The notes below the pieces were generated by a model. That model saw only the letters and a list, made by a program, of their open reading frames with translations. It made no database searches and had not been told where the DNA came from. From positions 1-64,000 of the forward strand of contig CAIXPZ010000234.1 in assembly GCA_903921455.1 (NCBI GenBank): 64,000 bases of DNA. Direction: 5' to 3'. The translations under genes and the position numbers were made by a program. The stretch is from an uncultured Verrucomicrobia subdivision 3 bacterium. Its GTDB lineage: Bacteria; Verrucomicrobiota; Verrucomicrobiae; Limisphaerales; UBA11358. Numbering within the stretch: position 1 is the first letter of the stretch; every line of letters starts with the position of its first letter. Shown piece by piece: positions 46,485-55,152 of this stretch.

Positions 46485-46538
46485 ACCTTGGAATGCATGC
46501 GCAATCCGCATTCAGCGGATTATTGGTGAATCCAAGGT
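46485..46538 (-). terminator. Intrinsic terminator of the alginate-lyase-like gene
   Basis: ACCTTGGA (46485-46492) pairs with TCCAAGGT (46531-46538), and an inner stem AATCCG (46503-46508) / CGGATT (46516-46521) stacks within. Read on the minus strand the stem is followed by TTTTTTATGTTTTT, a classic U-tract. The structure covers the last codons of the minus-strand gene and lies four bases after the trpF stop, so it may also block trpF read-through. Confidence 0.6.
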
Positions 46539-47747
46539 GGCCGTCAACGTTCCGTAGCCGAGCTGATCAAAGCCGCCGCTGTTTGGTCCATAGTTACCGC
46601 CACCGCCTTCCGGCCGCACCTTCTCGGCCATCGCTGTCGTATAAGGAGCAGGCAGGCCTTTGCGTTTAACATAGTGGTTGTAAACCAATTCCCAAACCGG
46701 GCGCAAATTTCCCCTTGCCACGGGGCTTATCACTGTCTGCGTGCCCTTGTCGTTTGTGTAAGGCTTAAATGGAACCTCTTGGCCTAGATTATATTTTGCC
46801 ACATACTCGCACCCGGAGAGAAAGCGGTTATTATCATAGCCGTAGAGGCCATCACCTTGTTTCCAGGCCATCTCACAAATTGCCCCAACCAACCCGATTC
46901 CCATGACCGTGTGTCCTTGGTCGCGCCCGCTTTCCTGCCATTGGCCCAAGTTGCCGGGATGGATATAATAGACTGTATTTTGAATGGCGCCATTGCCTTT
47001 GCCGAATTTGAAATAACGGACCGATTCGTCATAGATCTCACGGCGGTCACAGAGAACGCCAATGGCCATCATGGATGCCATATTACATAGATCCCAGTTT
47101 GCCCAGTAATGATTGAGCTTCGTGTTGTTGTGGCGCTTGAGGAAATCTTGATTTACCGGGAGAAATACCGTCAGCAACATCATTTGAAAGCGTGCAAAAT
47201 CTTCCGGCTTCCAAGCCTTGCTGGAGCGCATGATTTCAGCGGCGTTGGCGAACTCATATCCATAAAGGCCTGCCGCCAAATCCGCATCGGTGGAACCGCT
47301 GATATGCTTCAATTTCGCCGACCACGCATTCATGATGGCAATGGATTTTTCTCCATAGTCCCGGTCACCAGAGATACCCCAGCGGAGCGCGCAGGCATAG
47401 GCTGCGGCAATATCGCGAAACAACAAGCGGTAATTTTCCGACGCGGTTGCCAGCTTGTCCCGGCCCCGGACTACGACCTCGACCGGTCTTGGTTGGTAAG
47501 CGAGTGAGGCCATCGGGTTGGAGGTTAGTTTTCCCCAGCCGGATTTCCAAGGCTCGCGATCCAGATGCGACCGCATCCGCCTGAAATCCTCCTCTGCATG
47601 CAACAACCCGGGATGGACAAACACTCCAGTAGCGGAGGCAACACCAGCACCTGCTGACGCATTCGTGACCGAAGTAGCCGTTTGGGCACAGAATGATTGC
47701 ACGACCAAAATAAAACTCACAAACCAATTCAAAAAATAAAATTTCAT
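46512..47747 (-). CDS. Secreted alginate lyase family protein (PL5-like)
   Basis: 411 residues with a signal peptide (MKFYFLNWFVSFILVVQSFC). The alpha/alpha-toroid alginate-lyase-family signature is visible in KLNHYWANWDLCNMASMMAI (Asn-His-Tyr-Trp near the active site) and QWQESGRDQGHTVMGIGLVG. Other helices such as FRDIAAAYACALRWGISGD fit. Members cleave alginate or related uronic-acid polymers by beta-elimination; the true substrate is not proven. It is convergent with trpF and ends in an intrinsic terminator. Confidence 0.8.
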   Translation of the reverse strand: MKFYFLNWFVSFILVVQSFCAQTATSVTNASAGAGVASATGVFVHPGLLHAEEDFRRMRSHLDREPWKSGWGKLTSNPMASLAYQPRPVEVVVRGRDKLATASENYRLLFRDIAAAYACALRWGISGDRDYGEKSIAIMNAWSAKLKHISGSTDADLAAGLYGYEFANAAEIMRSSKAWKPEDFARFQMMLLTVFLPVNQDFLKRHNNTKLNHYWANWDLCNMASMMAIGVLCDRREIYDESVRYFKFGKGNGAIQNTVYYIHPGNLGQWQESGRDQGHTVMGIGLVGAICEMAWKQGDGLYGYDNNRFLSGCEYVAKYNLGQEVPFKPYTNDKGTQTVISPVARGNLRPVWELVYNHYVKRKGLPAPYTTAMAEKVRPEGGGGNYGPNSGGFDQLGYGTLTATLDSPIIR

Positions 47748-47852
47748 CAGGAAAAATTTTTGCTCGAACAGTCAGTCAGCCGAGCCTGGGCTTGCTGCGA
47801 AATGTTGTCCAGCCTATTTTGGTCGCAATAAAACCGTAGGATAAAAACCAAA

Positions 47853-48422
47853 ATGAAGCGTATCGCTGTCTATTGCGGCTCTAACAAAGGTGTCCGCCCC
47901 GAATACGCGGCGGCAGCACAGGCACTCGGCACTTTGCTGGCGCGTGAAAAGATCGAACTCGTCTATGGCGGCGGCATGGTCGGCCTGATGGGCATCATCG
48001 CCGATGCCGCCTTGAAGCACGGCGGCCATGTCATCGGCGTGATTCCCGAAAAACTTGTCCTCAAGGAGGTGGTCCATGAAAAATTACCCGATTTACGCGT
48101 GGTCAAGACCATGCACGAACGCAAGGCCCTGATGGCAGAGCTGGCGGACGGTTTCATTGCGCTGCCGGGGGGTTACGGCACGTTTGAGGAGTTATTTGAG
48201 GTGCTCGCGTGGAGCCAACTTGGCTGGCATCAAAAGCCTTTTGGTTTGCTGGATATCGCCGGGTTTTATCGCCAGTTGCAGGATTTTCTCGATCACACTC
48301 GTCAAGAAGGCTTCATCCGGCCGCAGCACCGTGACTTGGTTTTGGTGGAGGACAGCCCGGAAAAAATGTTAAACCGGATAAGACAATTTCACCCGCCGAA
48401 TGAGGTCAAGTGGGTGAGATAA
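47853..48422 (+). CDS. LOG-family nucleoside 5'-monophosphate phosphoribohydrolase
   Basis: 189 residues of the TIGR00730/LOG family: start MKRIAVYCGSNKGVRPEYAA, then ELVYGGGMVGLMG, MHERKALM and the active-site motif LPGGYGTFEELFEVLAW. Family members remove ribose phosphate from (cytokinin) nucleotides or from AMP-like purine nucleotides. Length is normal. It is divergent from the alginate lyase gene with 105 bases between, and stands alone. Confidence 0.9.
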   Translation: MKRIAVYCGSNKGVRPEYAAAAQALGTLLAREKIELVYGGGMVGLMGIIADAALKHGGHVIGVIPEKLVLKEVVHEKLPDLRVVKTMHERKALMAELADGFIALPGGYGTFEELFEVLAWSQLGWHQKPFGLLDIAGFYRQLQDFLDHTRQEGFIRPQHRDLVLVEDSPEKMLNRIRQFHPPNEVKWVR

Positions 48423-48550
48423 TCAGGCGGGAAATAAAGCGTTAAAATCCCCAAAGTCGGCGTGACTCCCTGTCCGGGTAAACAAAATATGGCAGGCATA
48501 AAACAATAGGCGCATGGCGAGGCCGAGGCCGCAGGCTAAAATTTGCGGCA

Positions 48551-49402
48551 ATGCATCGCATCCTGGCCAAGCAAACCCTGAGTCCGAACGTCACGCGACT
48601 GGACGTTCACGCCCCGCGCATCGCCCAAATCCGGCAGGCCGGGCAATTTGTCATCGTTCACCTTACGGAAAATGCCGAGCGCATTCCGCTCACGATCGCC
48701 GATTCCAATCCGGAAACCGGTGCCATCACGCTGGTGATTCAAGCGGTGGGTAAAAGCACCAACGAACTGGTGGCGCTCAACGTCGGCGATTTCATCCGCG
48801 ACGTTGCCGGGCCGCTGGGCCATCCGACGGAGATGATCGAGAGCGGCCACGCCTTGTGCATCGGCGGCGGCGTCGGCACGGCGGTCGTGCATCCCATTGC
48901 GCAAGGCTTGAAACAGCGTGGCGTGCAAGTGACGAGTGTCATCGGCGGCCGCTCGAAGGAATGGGTGATTTTTGAGAAGGAACTGGAGCGCTACGGCAAA
49001 GTTGTCGTTTGCACCGACGACGGCAGCTACGGCCGCAAAGGTTTTGTGACGGACGCGTCAAAGGAAATTCTCGCGGCGGGTAAAGTGAACATTGTCTACG
49101 CCGTCGGCCCGGTGCCGATGATGCGCGCAGTGGCCAACCTTACGCGCGCCCTCGGCGTTCACACGATTGTTTCGCTGAATCCGGTGATGATTGACGGCAC
49201 CGGCATGTGCGGCGGCTGCCGCGTATCGCTCGGCAATGAAACCAAGTTCGCCTGCGTGGACGGCCCGGAATTCGACGGTCACCTCGTCAATTTTGATGAA
49301 TTACAGGACCGGCTTTCGACCTACCGCGAATTTGAACAGCGGTCCATCGCCTGTGCCAACGGCACCTGCCGGATGGAAAAAGCTGCCGCATCCCAAGCTT
49401 AA
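48551..49402 (+). CDS. nfnA: NfnA-type ferredoxin-NADP+ reductase alpha subunit (FAD, 2Fe-2S)
   Basis: 283 residues. Flavin/NAD-binding reductase fold: AGQFVIVHL and RIPLTIAD in the FAD domain, ALCIGGGVGTAVVHPIAQGL and CTDDGSYGRKGFV in the nucleotide domain. The C-terminal cysteines MCGGCRV and FACVDGPEFDGH bind the [2Fe-2S] cluster characteristic of the NfnA/SudB/dihydroorotate-dehydrogenase electron-transfer family. The partner subunit begins two bases after the stop. Together they form NfnAB, which couples NADH and ferredoxin to NADP+ reduction by electron bifurcation. An annotation as sulfide dehydrogenase subunit is the alternative. Confidence 0.88.
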   Translation: MHRILAKQTLSPNVTRLDVHAPRIAQIRQAGQFVIVHLTENAERIPLTIADSNPETGAITLVIQAVGKSTNELVALNVGDFIRDVAGPLGHPTEMIESGHALCIGGGVGTAVVHPIAQGLKQRGVQVTSVIGGRSKEWVIFEKELERYGKVVVCTDDGSYGRKGFVTDASKEILAAGKVNIVYAVGPVPMMRAVANLTRALGVHTIVSLNPVMIDGTGMCGGCRVSLGNETKFACVDGPEFDGHLVNFDELQDRLSTYREFEQRSIACANGTCRMEKAAASQA

Positions 49403-49403
49403 T

Positions 49404-50819
49404 ATGACGCCCAGAATTACCACCAAACAGCGGATGCAAATCACCCGGCAGGCCATGCCGGAACAGGAAGCTGGCGCGCGGGCCGCGAATTTTCTCGAAG
49501 TGAATCTCGGGCTGCCTGAACGATTGGCGCTGTTGGAAGCCGACCGCTGCCTCCAATGCAAAGATCCGCGCTGCATGAATGGTTGTCCCGTGGGCGTGAA
49601 TATTCCGAAATTTCTTGATCTGCTTACCGCCGGCAAACTCGCCGAAGCCGCGCAAAGTCTGCTCTGCGACAACGCGCTGCCCGCCGTCACCGGCCGCGTT
49701 TGCCCGCAGGAAACACAGTGTGAAGCGGTCTGCGTTCGCGCCGGAAAAGGATTGCCCGTTGGTGTGGGCTACTTGGAACGCTACGTTGCCGACTGGGCGC
49801 GCGAACATCGTGACCAGTTGCCGCAGGTCAAACCACAGCCCACCGGCAAAAAGGTGGCCATCGTCGGTTCCGGTCCGGCTGGACTCACCGCAGCTGGCGA
49901 ACTCGCCAAGCGCGGCCATGACGTGACCATTTACGAAGCCTTGCACAAAGCGGGCGGCGTGCTGATTTACGGCATCCCGGAATTTCGCCTGCCGAAAAAA
50001 ATCGTCGCGCAGGAAGTCGAGCGGCTCGAAGAAGCCGGCGTAAAGATTGAATGCAACGTCATCATCGGCCGCACCTACACGATTCCCGAATTGCAGGAAA
50101 AGTTCGACGCCATCTTCATCGCCAACGGCGCGGGTTTGCCCGTGTTCATGAATGTGCCGGGCGAAAATTTCAAGGGCGTTTATTCCGCCAACGAATATCT
50201 CACGCGCATCAACCTGATGGCGGCGTATGATTTTCCGCGTTCCGACACCCCGGTGCTGAACGGCCAGCGCGTCGCGGTCGTCGGCGGCGGCAACGTGGCG
50301 ATGGATGCCGTGCGCACCGCCAAGCGGCTCGGCGCGAAGGAAGCGATGATTGTTTATCGCCGCACGCACGACGAGCTGCCGGCCCGCGCCGAGGAGGTTC
50401 ACCACGCCGAACAGGAAGGGATCAAGTTTGAATTTCTCACGGCGCCGATCGAAGTGATCGGCAACGACCAGCGCTGGGTCACGGGCATGAAATGCCAGAA
50501 AATGAAGCTCGGCGAACCCGACAGCTCCGGTCGCCGTCGGCCCGAAGTCATTCCCGACTCGGAATTTATTTTGGACTGCGACACCGTCGTCGTGGCCATC
50601 GGCACCAAGGCGAATCCGCTGCTGACCGCGACCTGCCCGGATTTGAAATTGAACAAGTGGGGTAACATCGTAGCCGATGAAAACGGCGCCACGAGCATCC
50701 CCGGTGTGTTTGCCGGCGGCGATATTGTGCGCGGGGCGGCCACGGTGATTTTAGCGATGGGCGATGGGAAAAAATCCGCGCAGGCAATTCATAAATATCT
50801 AAGCGAAGTTAAAAGCTAA
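49404..50819 (+). CDS. nfnB: NfnB-type NADPH-binding subunit (glutamate-synthase small-chain fold)
   Basis: 471 residues from the ATG at 49404 (MTPRITTKQRMQITRQAMPE); longer in-frame starts lie inside nfnA. The N-terminal domain binds two [4Fe-4S] clusters through CLQCKDPRCMNGCP and CPQETQCEAVC. The FAD domain has IVGSGPAGLTAAGELAKRGH and the NADPH domain has VAVVGGGNVAMDAVRTAKRLG. C-terminal IPGVFAGGDIVRGAATVILA closes the FAD site. The same fold serves as GltD in glutamate synthase, but adjacency to nfnA points to NfnB/SudA. Confidence 0.9.
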   Translation: MTPRITTKQRMQITRQAMPEQEAGARAANFLEVNLGLPERLALLEADRCLQCKDPRCMNGCPVGVNIPKFLDLLTAGKLAEAAQSLLCDNALPAVTGRVCPQETQCEAVCVRAGKGLPVGVGYLERYVADWAREHRDQLPQVKPQPTGKKVAIVGSGPAGLTAAGELAKRGHDVTIYEALHKAGGVLIYGIPEFRLPKKIVAQEVERLEEAGVKIECNVIIGRTYTIPELQEKFDAIFIANGAGLPVFMNVPGENFKGVYSANEYLTRINLMAAYDFPRSDTPVLNGQRVAVVGGGNVAMDAVRTAKRLGAKEAMIVYRRTHDELPARAEEVHHAEQEGIKFEFLTAPIEVIGNDQRWVTGMKCQKMKLGEPDSSGRRRPEVIPDSEFILDCDTVVVAIGTKANPLLTATCPDLKLNKWGNIVADENGATSIPGVFAGGDIVRGAATVILAMGDGKKSAQAIHKYLSEVKS

Positions 50820-50871
50820 ATTTAACTTCCCACCGCCGTTTGGGCTGGTAGTGTGCTGGTAGCTCCCAGCC

Positions 50872-52005
50872 ATGAAAATCGCCGTTCCACGCGAGACTCA
50901 CCCGGGCGAAACCCGCGCGTCCTTGACGCCGGACTCCGCCGCCAAACTCATCAAACTCGGTGCGCCGGTCGAAGTCGAGGCCGGGCTGGGCCTCACCGCC
51001 GGTTTTTCCGACGACGCCTATCTCAAGGCCGGCGCGATCATCACCGCCGACCGGAAAGAACTCATCAGCGGCGGCGACATCGTGTTGCGACTGCGCAAAC
51101 CGCCGCTGGCGGAAATTGGGTGGCTCAAACCAGGCTGTATCCACGCTAGTCTCCTGGATCCCTTCAACGAAAAGGAACTGGTCAATAAATTTGCCGAACG
51201 CGGTGTCAGCGCCATCAGCATGGAATTCATTCCGCGCACGACGCGGGCGCAAAAGATGGACGTGCTGTCCTCACAGGCGAACCTTGGTGGTTACGAAGCG
51301 GTCATTCTCGCCGCGCGGTATGCCAACAAAATTTTTCCGATGATGACTACGGCGGCAGGAACAATTCTGCCGTCGAAAGTATTCATCATCGGCGTGGGTG
51401 TCGCTGGTCTGCAGGCCATTGCCACCGCAAAACGTCTTGGCGCGAAAGTCACCGCCTACGACACGCGGCCCGTGGTCGAGGAGCAGGTAAAATCGCTCGG
51501 CGCACAATTTCTCAAGATTGATATCGGTGAAACCGGTCAGACGAAAGACGGCTACGCGAAGGCGCTGACCGAAGAGCAGATTCAAAAGCAGCGCGACGCG
51601 ATGAAGAAAACCTGCGGCGATTCCGACGTGGTGATTTCCGCCGCGCAGGTGTTCGGTCGCAAAGCGCCGATCCTCGTCACCGCCGAAATGCTCAATGCCA
51701 TGAAGCCCGGCAGCGTGGTCGTGGATCTCGCGGTTGAGACCGGCGGCAACGTCGAGGGCGTCGTTTATGATCAGGTGACTGACCGTAACGGCGTGAAAGT
51801 GATTGGCATTGCCAATCTGCCTGGCCGCGTGCCGCTGCACGCCAGCCAGGTTTATGCGGCCAACCTGGTGGCGCTCGTGGAGGAATTCTGGGACAAGAAG
51901 GAAAAGACCTTCGTGCTCAAGCTCGACGACGAAATCATCAAGGGTTGCCTTGTGACGCATGGCGGCCGGATCGTGAACGAAAAACTTCTCCCCAAAACCA
52001 GCTAA
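50872..52005 (+). CDS. pntAA: NAD(P) transhydrogenase subunit alpha part 1
   Basis: 377 residues forming the NAD(H)-binding dI component: MKIAVPRETHPGETRASLTP, the Rossmann KVFIIGVGVAGLQAIATAKR, KVTAYDTRP, and the mobile loop with AMKPGSVVVDLAVETGGNVE. It sits 52 bases after nfnB. In the three-gene arrangement alpha is split into pntAA (this) and pntAB (membrane). The complex uses the proton gradient to move hydride from NADH to NADP+. The order nfnAB-pntAA-AB-B suggests a joint NADPH-supply operon. Confidence 0.95.
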   Translation: MKIAVPRETHPGETRASLTPDSAAKLIKLGAPVEVEAGLGLTAGFSDDAYLKAGAIITADRKELISGGDIVLRLRKPPLAEIGWLKPGCIHASLLDPFNEKELVNKFAERGVSAISMEFIPRTTRAQKMDVLSSQANLGGYEAVILAARYANKIFPMMTTAAGTILPSKVFIIGVGVAGLQAIATAKRLGAKVTAYDTRPVVEEQVKSLGAQFLKIDIGETGQTKDGYAKALTEEQIQKQRDAMKKTCGDSDVVISAAQVFGRKAPILVTAEMLNAMKPGSVVVDLAVETGGNVEGVVYDQVTDRNGVKVIGIANLPGRVPLHASQVYAANLVALVEEFWDKKEKTFVLKLDDEIIKGCLVTHGGRIVNEKLLPKTS

Positions 52006-52011
52006 CATTTT

Positions 52012-52287
52012 ATGGATACCAATGTCCTCTTCATCTTCATCCTCGCCATCTTTGTCGGCATTGAGGTGATTTCCAAAGTGCCTTCAATGTTGCACACGCC
52101 TTTGATGTCCGGCACCAACGCCATTCACGGCATCATCCTGTTTGGCGGCATCCTGGTGCTGGCGGACGCCGCCACCCCGCTCGCGCAGGCGCTGGGATTT
52201 GTCGCGGTGGTTTTCGGTTCGGCCAACGTGTTTGGCGGTTTCATGGTCACGGACCGGATGCTGCAAATGTTCAAGAAAAAGAAATAG
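52012..52287 (+). CDS. pntAB: NAD(P) transhydrogenase subunit alpha part 2
   Basis: 91 residues with three membrane helices (VLFIFILAIFVGIEVISKV; HGIILFGGILVLADA; GFVAVVFGSANVFGGFMV) and a basic end MLQMFKKKK. The phrase PSMLHTPLMSGTNAIHGI is the family hallmark. It is the membrane part of the split alpha subunit (dII). Six bases separate it from pntAA and two from pntB. Confidence 0.95.
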   Translation: MDTNVLFIFILAIFVGIEVISKVPSMLHTPLMSGTNAIHGIILFGGILVLADAATPLAQALGFVAVVFGSANVFGGFMVTDRMLQMFKKKK

Positions 52288-52289
52288 CC

Positions 52290-53732
52290 ATGAATCTTAT
52301 CGCCCTCATTGTCATCGGCGTCGCGGTTTTATTCATCCTCGGCATCAAGTTTTTGAGTTCGCCGAAAACCGCGCGGACCGGCAACCTCGTCGCCGCCGCG
52401 GGCATGGGCATCGCGCTGTGTGTGCTGCTCAAGACCGACGGCACCTCCGTGTGGTCGCACGGCTGGAGTTTTAATTACACGCTCATCGTCATCGGCACGC
52501 TGATCGGACTCATCATCGGCGCGATCGGCGCGTATTCGGTGAAAATGACCTCGATGCCGCAGATGGTCGCGCTCTTCAACGGCCTCGGCGGCGGCGCGGC
52601 CGCCCTGGTCGCCAGTTTGGAATTTATCAAGGGCGCGCATGGAACCGAGCATGCCGGCATGGAACTGCCGGCTGTCCATCAATCCACCGCCTTTATCGCC
52701 GGTTCCATGTTGTTCGCCACGCTCATTGGTTCGCTCTCCTTCTCCGGCAGCATCATCGCGTATCTCAAGCTCGAAGGAAAATTTGAGAAGCCGCACACAT
52801 TTCCCGGCCAGAACATTCTCAACGGACTCATCCTGCTCGTCATTCTTGGCCTGTGCGGCTTCCTCACCTTCAACGCGTCGGGCGGCAACGCCACCACCGC
52901 CTTCATCGTCATGTTCTGCCTCGCCTTGTTTTTCGGCGTGGCGATGGTTTTGCCCATCGGCGGCGCGGACATGCCGGTCGTCATCTCCTTGTTAAATTCC
53001 TTCACCGGCCTCGCGGTGGCGGCGGATGGATTTGCCATCAACAATCTCGCGATGGTCGTTGCCGGCACGCTCGTCGGTTCCTCGGGCACGCTGCTCACGC
53101 TGCTCATGTGCAAGGCGATGAACCGCCCGGTCACGAATGTCCTGTTCGGTGCGTTTGGCTCCAGCGGTGGCGGCGGCGCGGCGGCCGGCGGAGTTGCCGG
53201 AACCGTCAAACCCATTCAGGCCGACGAAGTGGCGTTGCTGCTGGCTTACGCGCAGCGCGTGGTGATCGTTCCCGGTTACGGCATGGCGGTGGCGCAGGCG
53301 CAACACTCCGTGCGCGAACTTTCCGACGAACTTGGCAAACGCGGCGTCGAAGTGCAGTTTGCCATTCATCCCGTTGCCGGCCGCATGCCCGGCCATATGA
53401 ATGTGTTGCTCGCCGAGGCGAACGTGTCTTACGACCAGCTCATCGAGATGGAGACCATCAATCCCTCGATGGACCGCGTGGACGTGTGCCTCGTCATCGG
53501 CGCGAACGACGTGGTGAATCCCGCCGCGCGCGAGGAGAAGACCAGCCCGATTTACGGCATGCCCATTATCGAAGCCGACCGCTGCAAGACGGTGATCGTA
53601 ATGAAACGCTCAATGGCCGCAGGCTTTGCCGGCATTGAAAATCATCTCTTTTACAAGGATAACACCCGCATGTTGTTTGGCGATGCTAAGGCGTCTTTGA
53701 ACGCCCTCGTTGCGGCGGTGAAAGCGAGTTAA
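52290..53732 (+). CDS. pntB: NAD(P) transhydrogenase subunit beta
   Basis: 480 residues. The N-terminal half is the proton-translocating dII with about nine helices (MPQMVALFNGLGGGAAALVA is the conserved loop). The C-terminal dIII binds NADP(H): VVIVPGYGMAVAQAQHSVRE, HPVAGRMPGHMNVLLAEANV, CLVIGANDVVNPAAR and KRSMAAGFAGIENHLFY. All match PntB. Together with pntAA and pntAB it forms the complete inner-membrane complex. Confidence 0.96.
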   Translation: MNLIALIVIGVAVLFILGIKFLSSPKTARTGNLVAAAGMGIALCVLLKTDGTSVWSHGWSFNYTLIVIGTLIGLIIGAIGAYSVKMTSMPQMVALFNGLGGGAAALVASLEFIKGAHGTEHAGMELPAVHQSTAFIAGSMLFATLIGSLSFSGSIIAYLKLEGKFEKPHTFPGQNILNGLILLVILGLCGFLTFNASGGNATTAFIVMFCLALFFGVAMVLPIGGADMPVVISLLNSFTGLAVAADGFAINNLAMVVAGTLVGSSGTLLTLLMCKAMNRPVTNVLFGAFGSSGGGGAAAGGVAGTVKPIQADEVALLLAYAQRVVIVPGYGMAVAQAQHSVRELSDELGKRGVEVQFAIHPVAGRMPGHMNVLLAEANVSYDQLIEMETINPSMDRVDVCLVIGANDVVNPAAREEKTSPIYGMPIIEADRCKTVIVMKRSMAAGFAGIENHLFYKDNTRMLFGDAKASLNALVAAVKAS

Positions 53733-53751
53733 GAAACCCGCCAAAAATTGC

Positions 53752-53819
53752 TTAACATTTGGCAGCACACGGCTGGTTAAGATTTGGCACCGGGGTGAAG
53801 ATGTGGACGTAATCCACAT
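53752..53819 (+). promoter_or_regulatory. Direct repeats and hairpin before trpB2
   Basis: TTAACATTTGGCAGC (53752-53766) recurs as TTAAGATTTGGCACC (53777-53791), 13 of 15 identical and 25 bp apart. A perfect hairpin ATGTGGA-cgtaa-TCCACAT (53801-53807/53813-53819) lies five bases before the trpB2 ATG, where a ribosome binding site should be; no Shine-Dalgarno-like purine run is there. This looks like tandem operator sites plus a translation-controlling hairpin. Confidence 0.45.
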
Positions 53820-53824
53820 TTCAC

Positions 53825-55132
53825 ATGAGCCAGCAAACCCGTTTTGATCTGACGCAGGCGGACATTCCGTCGGCCTGGTATAACCTCAACGCCGATTTCC
53901 CCGAGCCGCTCCCGCCGCCGCTGCATCCGGGCACCAAAGAGCCCATGCCGCCCGCCGCGCTGGAAGCCATCTTCCCGAAAAATCTCATTGAACAGGAAAT
54001 CAGCGCGGAGAAATACTTCGAGATCCCCGAACCCGTGCGCGAAATCTACGCGCTCTGGCGGCCCACGCCGTTGCTGCGCGCCGTGCGCTTGGAAAAGGCG
54101 CTGAACACCCCCGCGCACATCTATTACAAATACGAAGGGGCCAGCCCCGCCGGCAGTCACAAGGTCAACACCTCCGTGCCGCAGGCGTATTACAACAAAG
54201 TCGCCGGCACCAAACGGCTGGCCACCGAAACCGGCGCGGGCCAATGGGGGTCCTCGCTCGCCTTCGCCTGCAGTTTGTTCGGCCTGGAATGCAATGTTTA
54301 TATGGTCAAGGTGAGTTATGACCAGAAGCCGTATCGCCGGATGCTCATGCACACCTGGGGCGCGTCGGTGCACGCGAGCCCGAGCAATCTGACGGAATAC
54401 GGACGCAAGCTGCTTGCGGCCGATCCGCACTGTTCCGGCAGCCTCGGCATCGCCATCAGTGAGGCGATCGAGGACACCGTCAAAACGCCGGGCACGAAAT
54501 ATTCCCTCGGCAGCGTGCTGAATCACGTTTGCCATCACCAGAGCGTCATCGGCGAGGAAAGCATCAAGCAGATGGAACGCGCCGGCGAGGAGCCGGATGT
54601 GATTTTCGGCTGCTGCGGCGGCGGGAGCAATTTCGCCGGCCTGGCCTTCCCGTTCATCCGGGGAAAGATCCGCGACGGGAAAAAATACCGCATCGTCGGT
54701 GTCGAGCCGTCGGCGTGTCCGACGTTGACGGAAGGCGAACTGCGCTACGATTTCGGCGACACGGCGGAAACCACGCCGCTGATGAAGATGTATACGCTGG
54801 GCCACAATTTCATGCCGCCGAGCATCCACGCGGGCGGGCTGCGTTATCACGGCATGTCGCCGATGGTCAGCCACGCGCTGAAGCTGGGGCTCATGGAGGC
54901 CAAGGCGTATCACCAGACGAAAGTCTTTGAGGCCGCCGTGCTTTTCGCGCGCAAGGAAGGGATCGTGCCCGCGCCGGAATCCTCCCATGCGATCGCCGCC
55001 GTCGTGGACGAAGCCATCCAGGCGCGCGAGGAAGGCAAGAAGCGCGTGTTGCTCTTCAATCTTTCCGGTCACGGGTTGCTCGACTTGAGTTCCTTTGAAA
55101 GCTACCTGCACGGAAAACTTCAGGACGTTTAA
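53825..55132 (+). CDS. trpB2: TrpB2-type pyridoxal-phosphate tryptophan synthase beta-like protein
   Basis: 435 residues. N-terminal [20 protein letters not shown], long insertions and [20 protein letters not shown] (Lys113 binds the cofactor) are those of the TrpB2/TIGR01415 group, not of canonical TrpB. Further motifs: [45 protein letters not shown] and the C-terminal [12 protein letters not shown]. TrpB2 enzymes make tryptophan from indole and serine (or act as serine deaminases) and do not bind TrpA tightly. A canonical trpB follows 1 kb downstream, so this copy may be an indole-salvage enzyme. Confidence 0.93.
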   Translation: MSQQTRFDLTQADIPSAWYNLNADFPEPLPPPLHPGTKEPMPPAALEAIFPKNLIEQEISAEKYFEIPEPVREIYALWRPTPLLRAVRLEKALNTPAHIYYKYEGASPAGSHKVNTSVPQAYYNKVAGTKRLATETGAGQWGSSLAFACSLFGLECNVYMVKVSYDQKPYRRMLMHTWGASVHASPSNLTEYGRKLLAADPHCSGSLGIAISEAIEDTVKTPGTKYSLGSVLNHVCHHQSVIGEESIKQMERAGEEPDVIFGCCGGGSNFAGLAFPFIRGKIRDGKKYRIVGVEPSACPTLTEGELRYDFGDTAETTPLMKMYTLGHNFMPPSIHAGGLRYHGMSPMVSHALKLGLMEAKAYHQTKVFEAAVLFARKEGIVPAPESSHAIAAVVDEAIQAREEGKKRVLLFNLSGHGLLDLSSFESYLHGKLQDV

Positions 55133-55152
55133 ACCTTAACCTCTAACCGATC

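Noticed and set aside
49191..49403. Upstream extension of nfnB
   Set aside because: It lies inside nfnA in another frame; the ATG at 49404, right after the nfnA stop, gives the normal N-terminus.
53777..55111. 444-codon open frame antisense to trpB2
   Set aside because: Shadow of a conserved gene; no start signal or recognisable motif.
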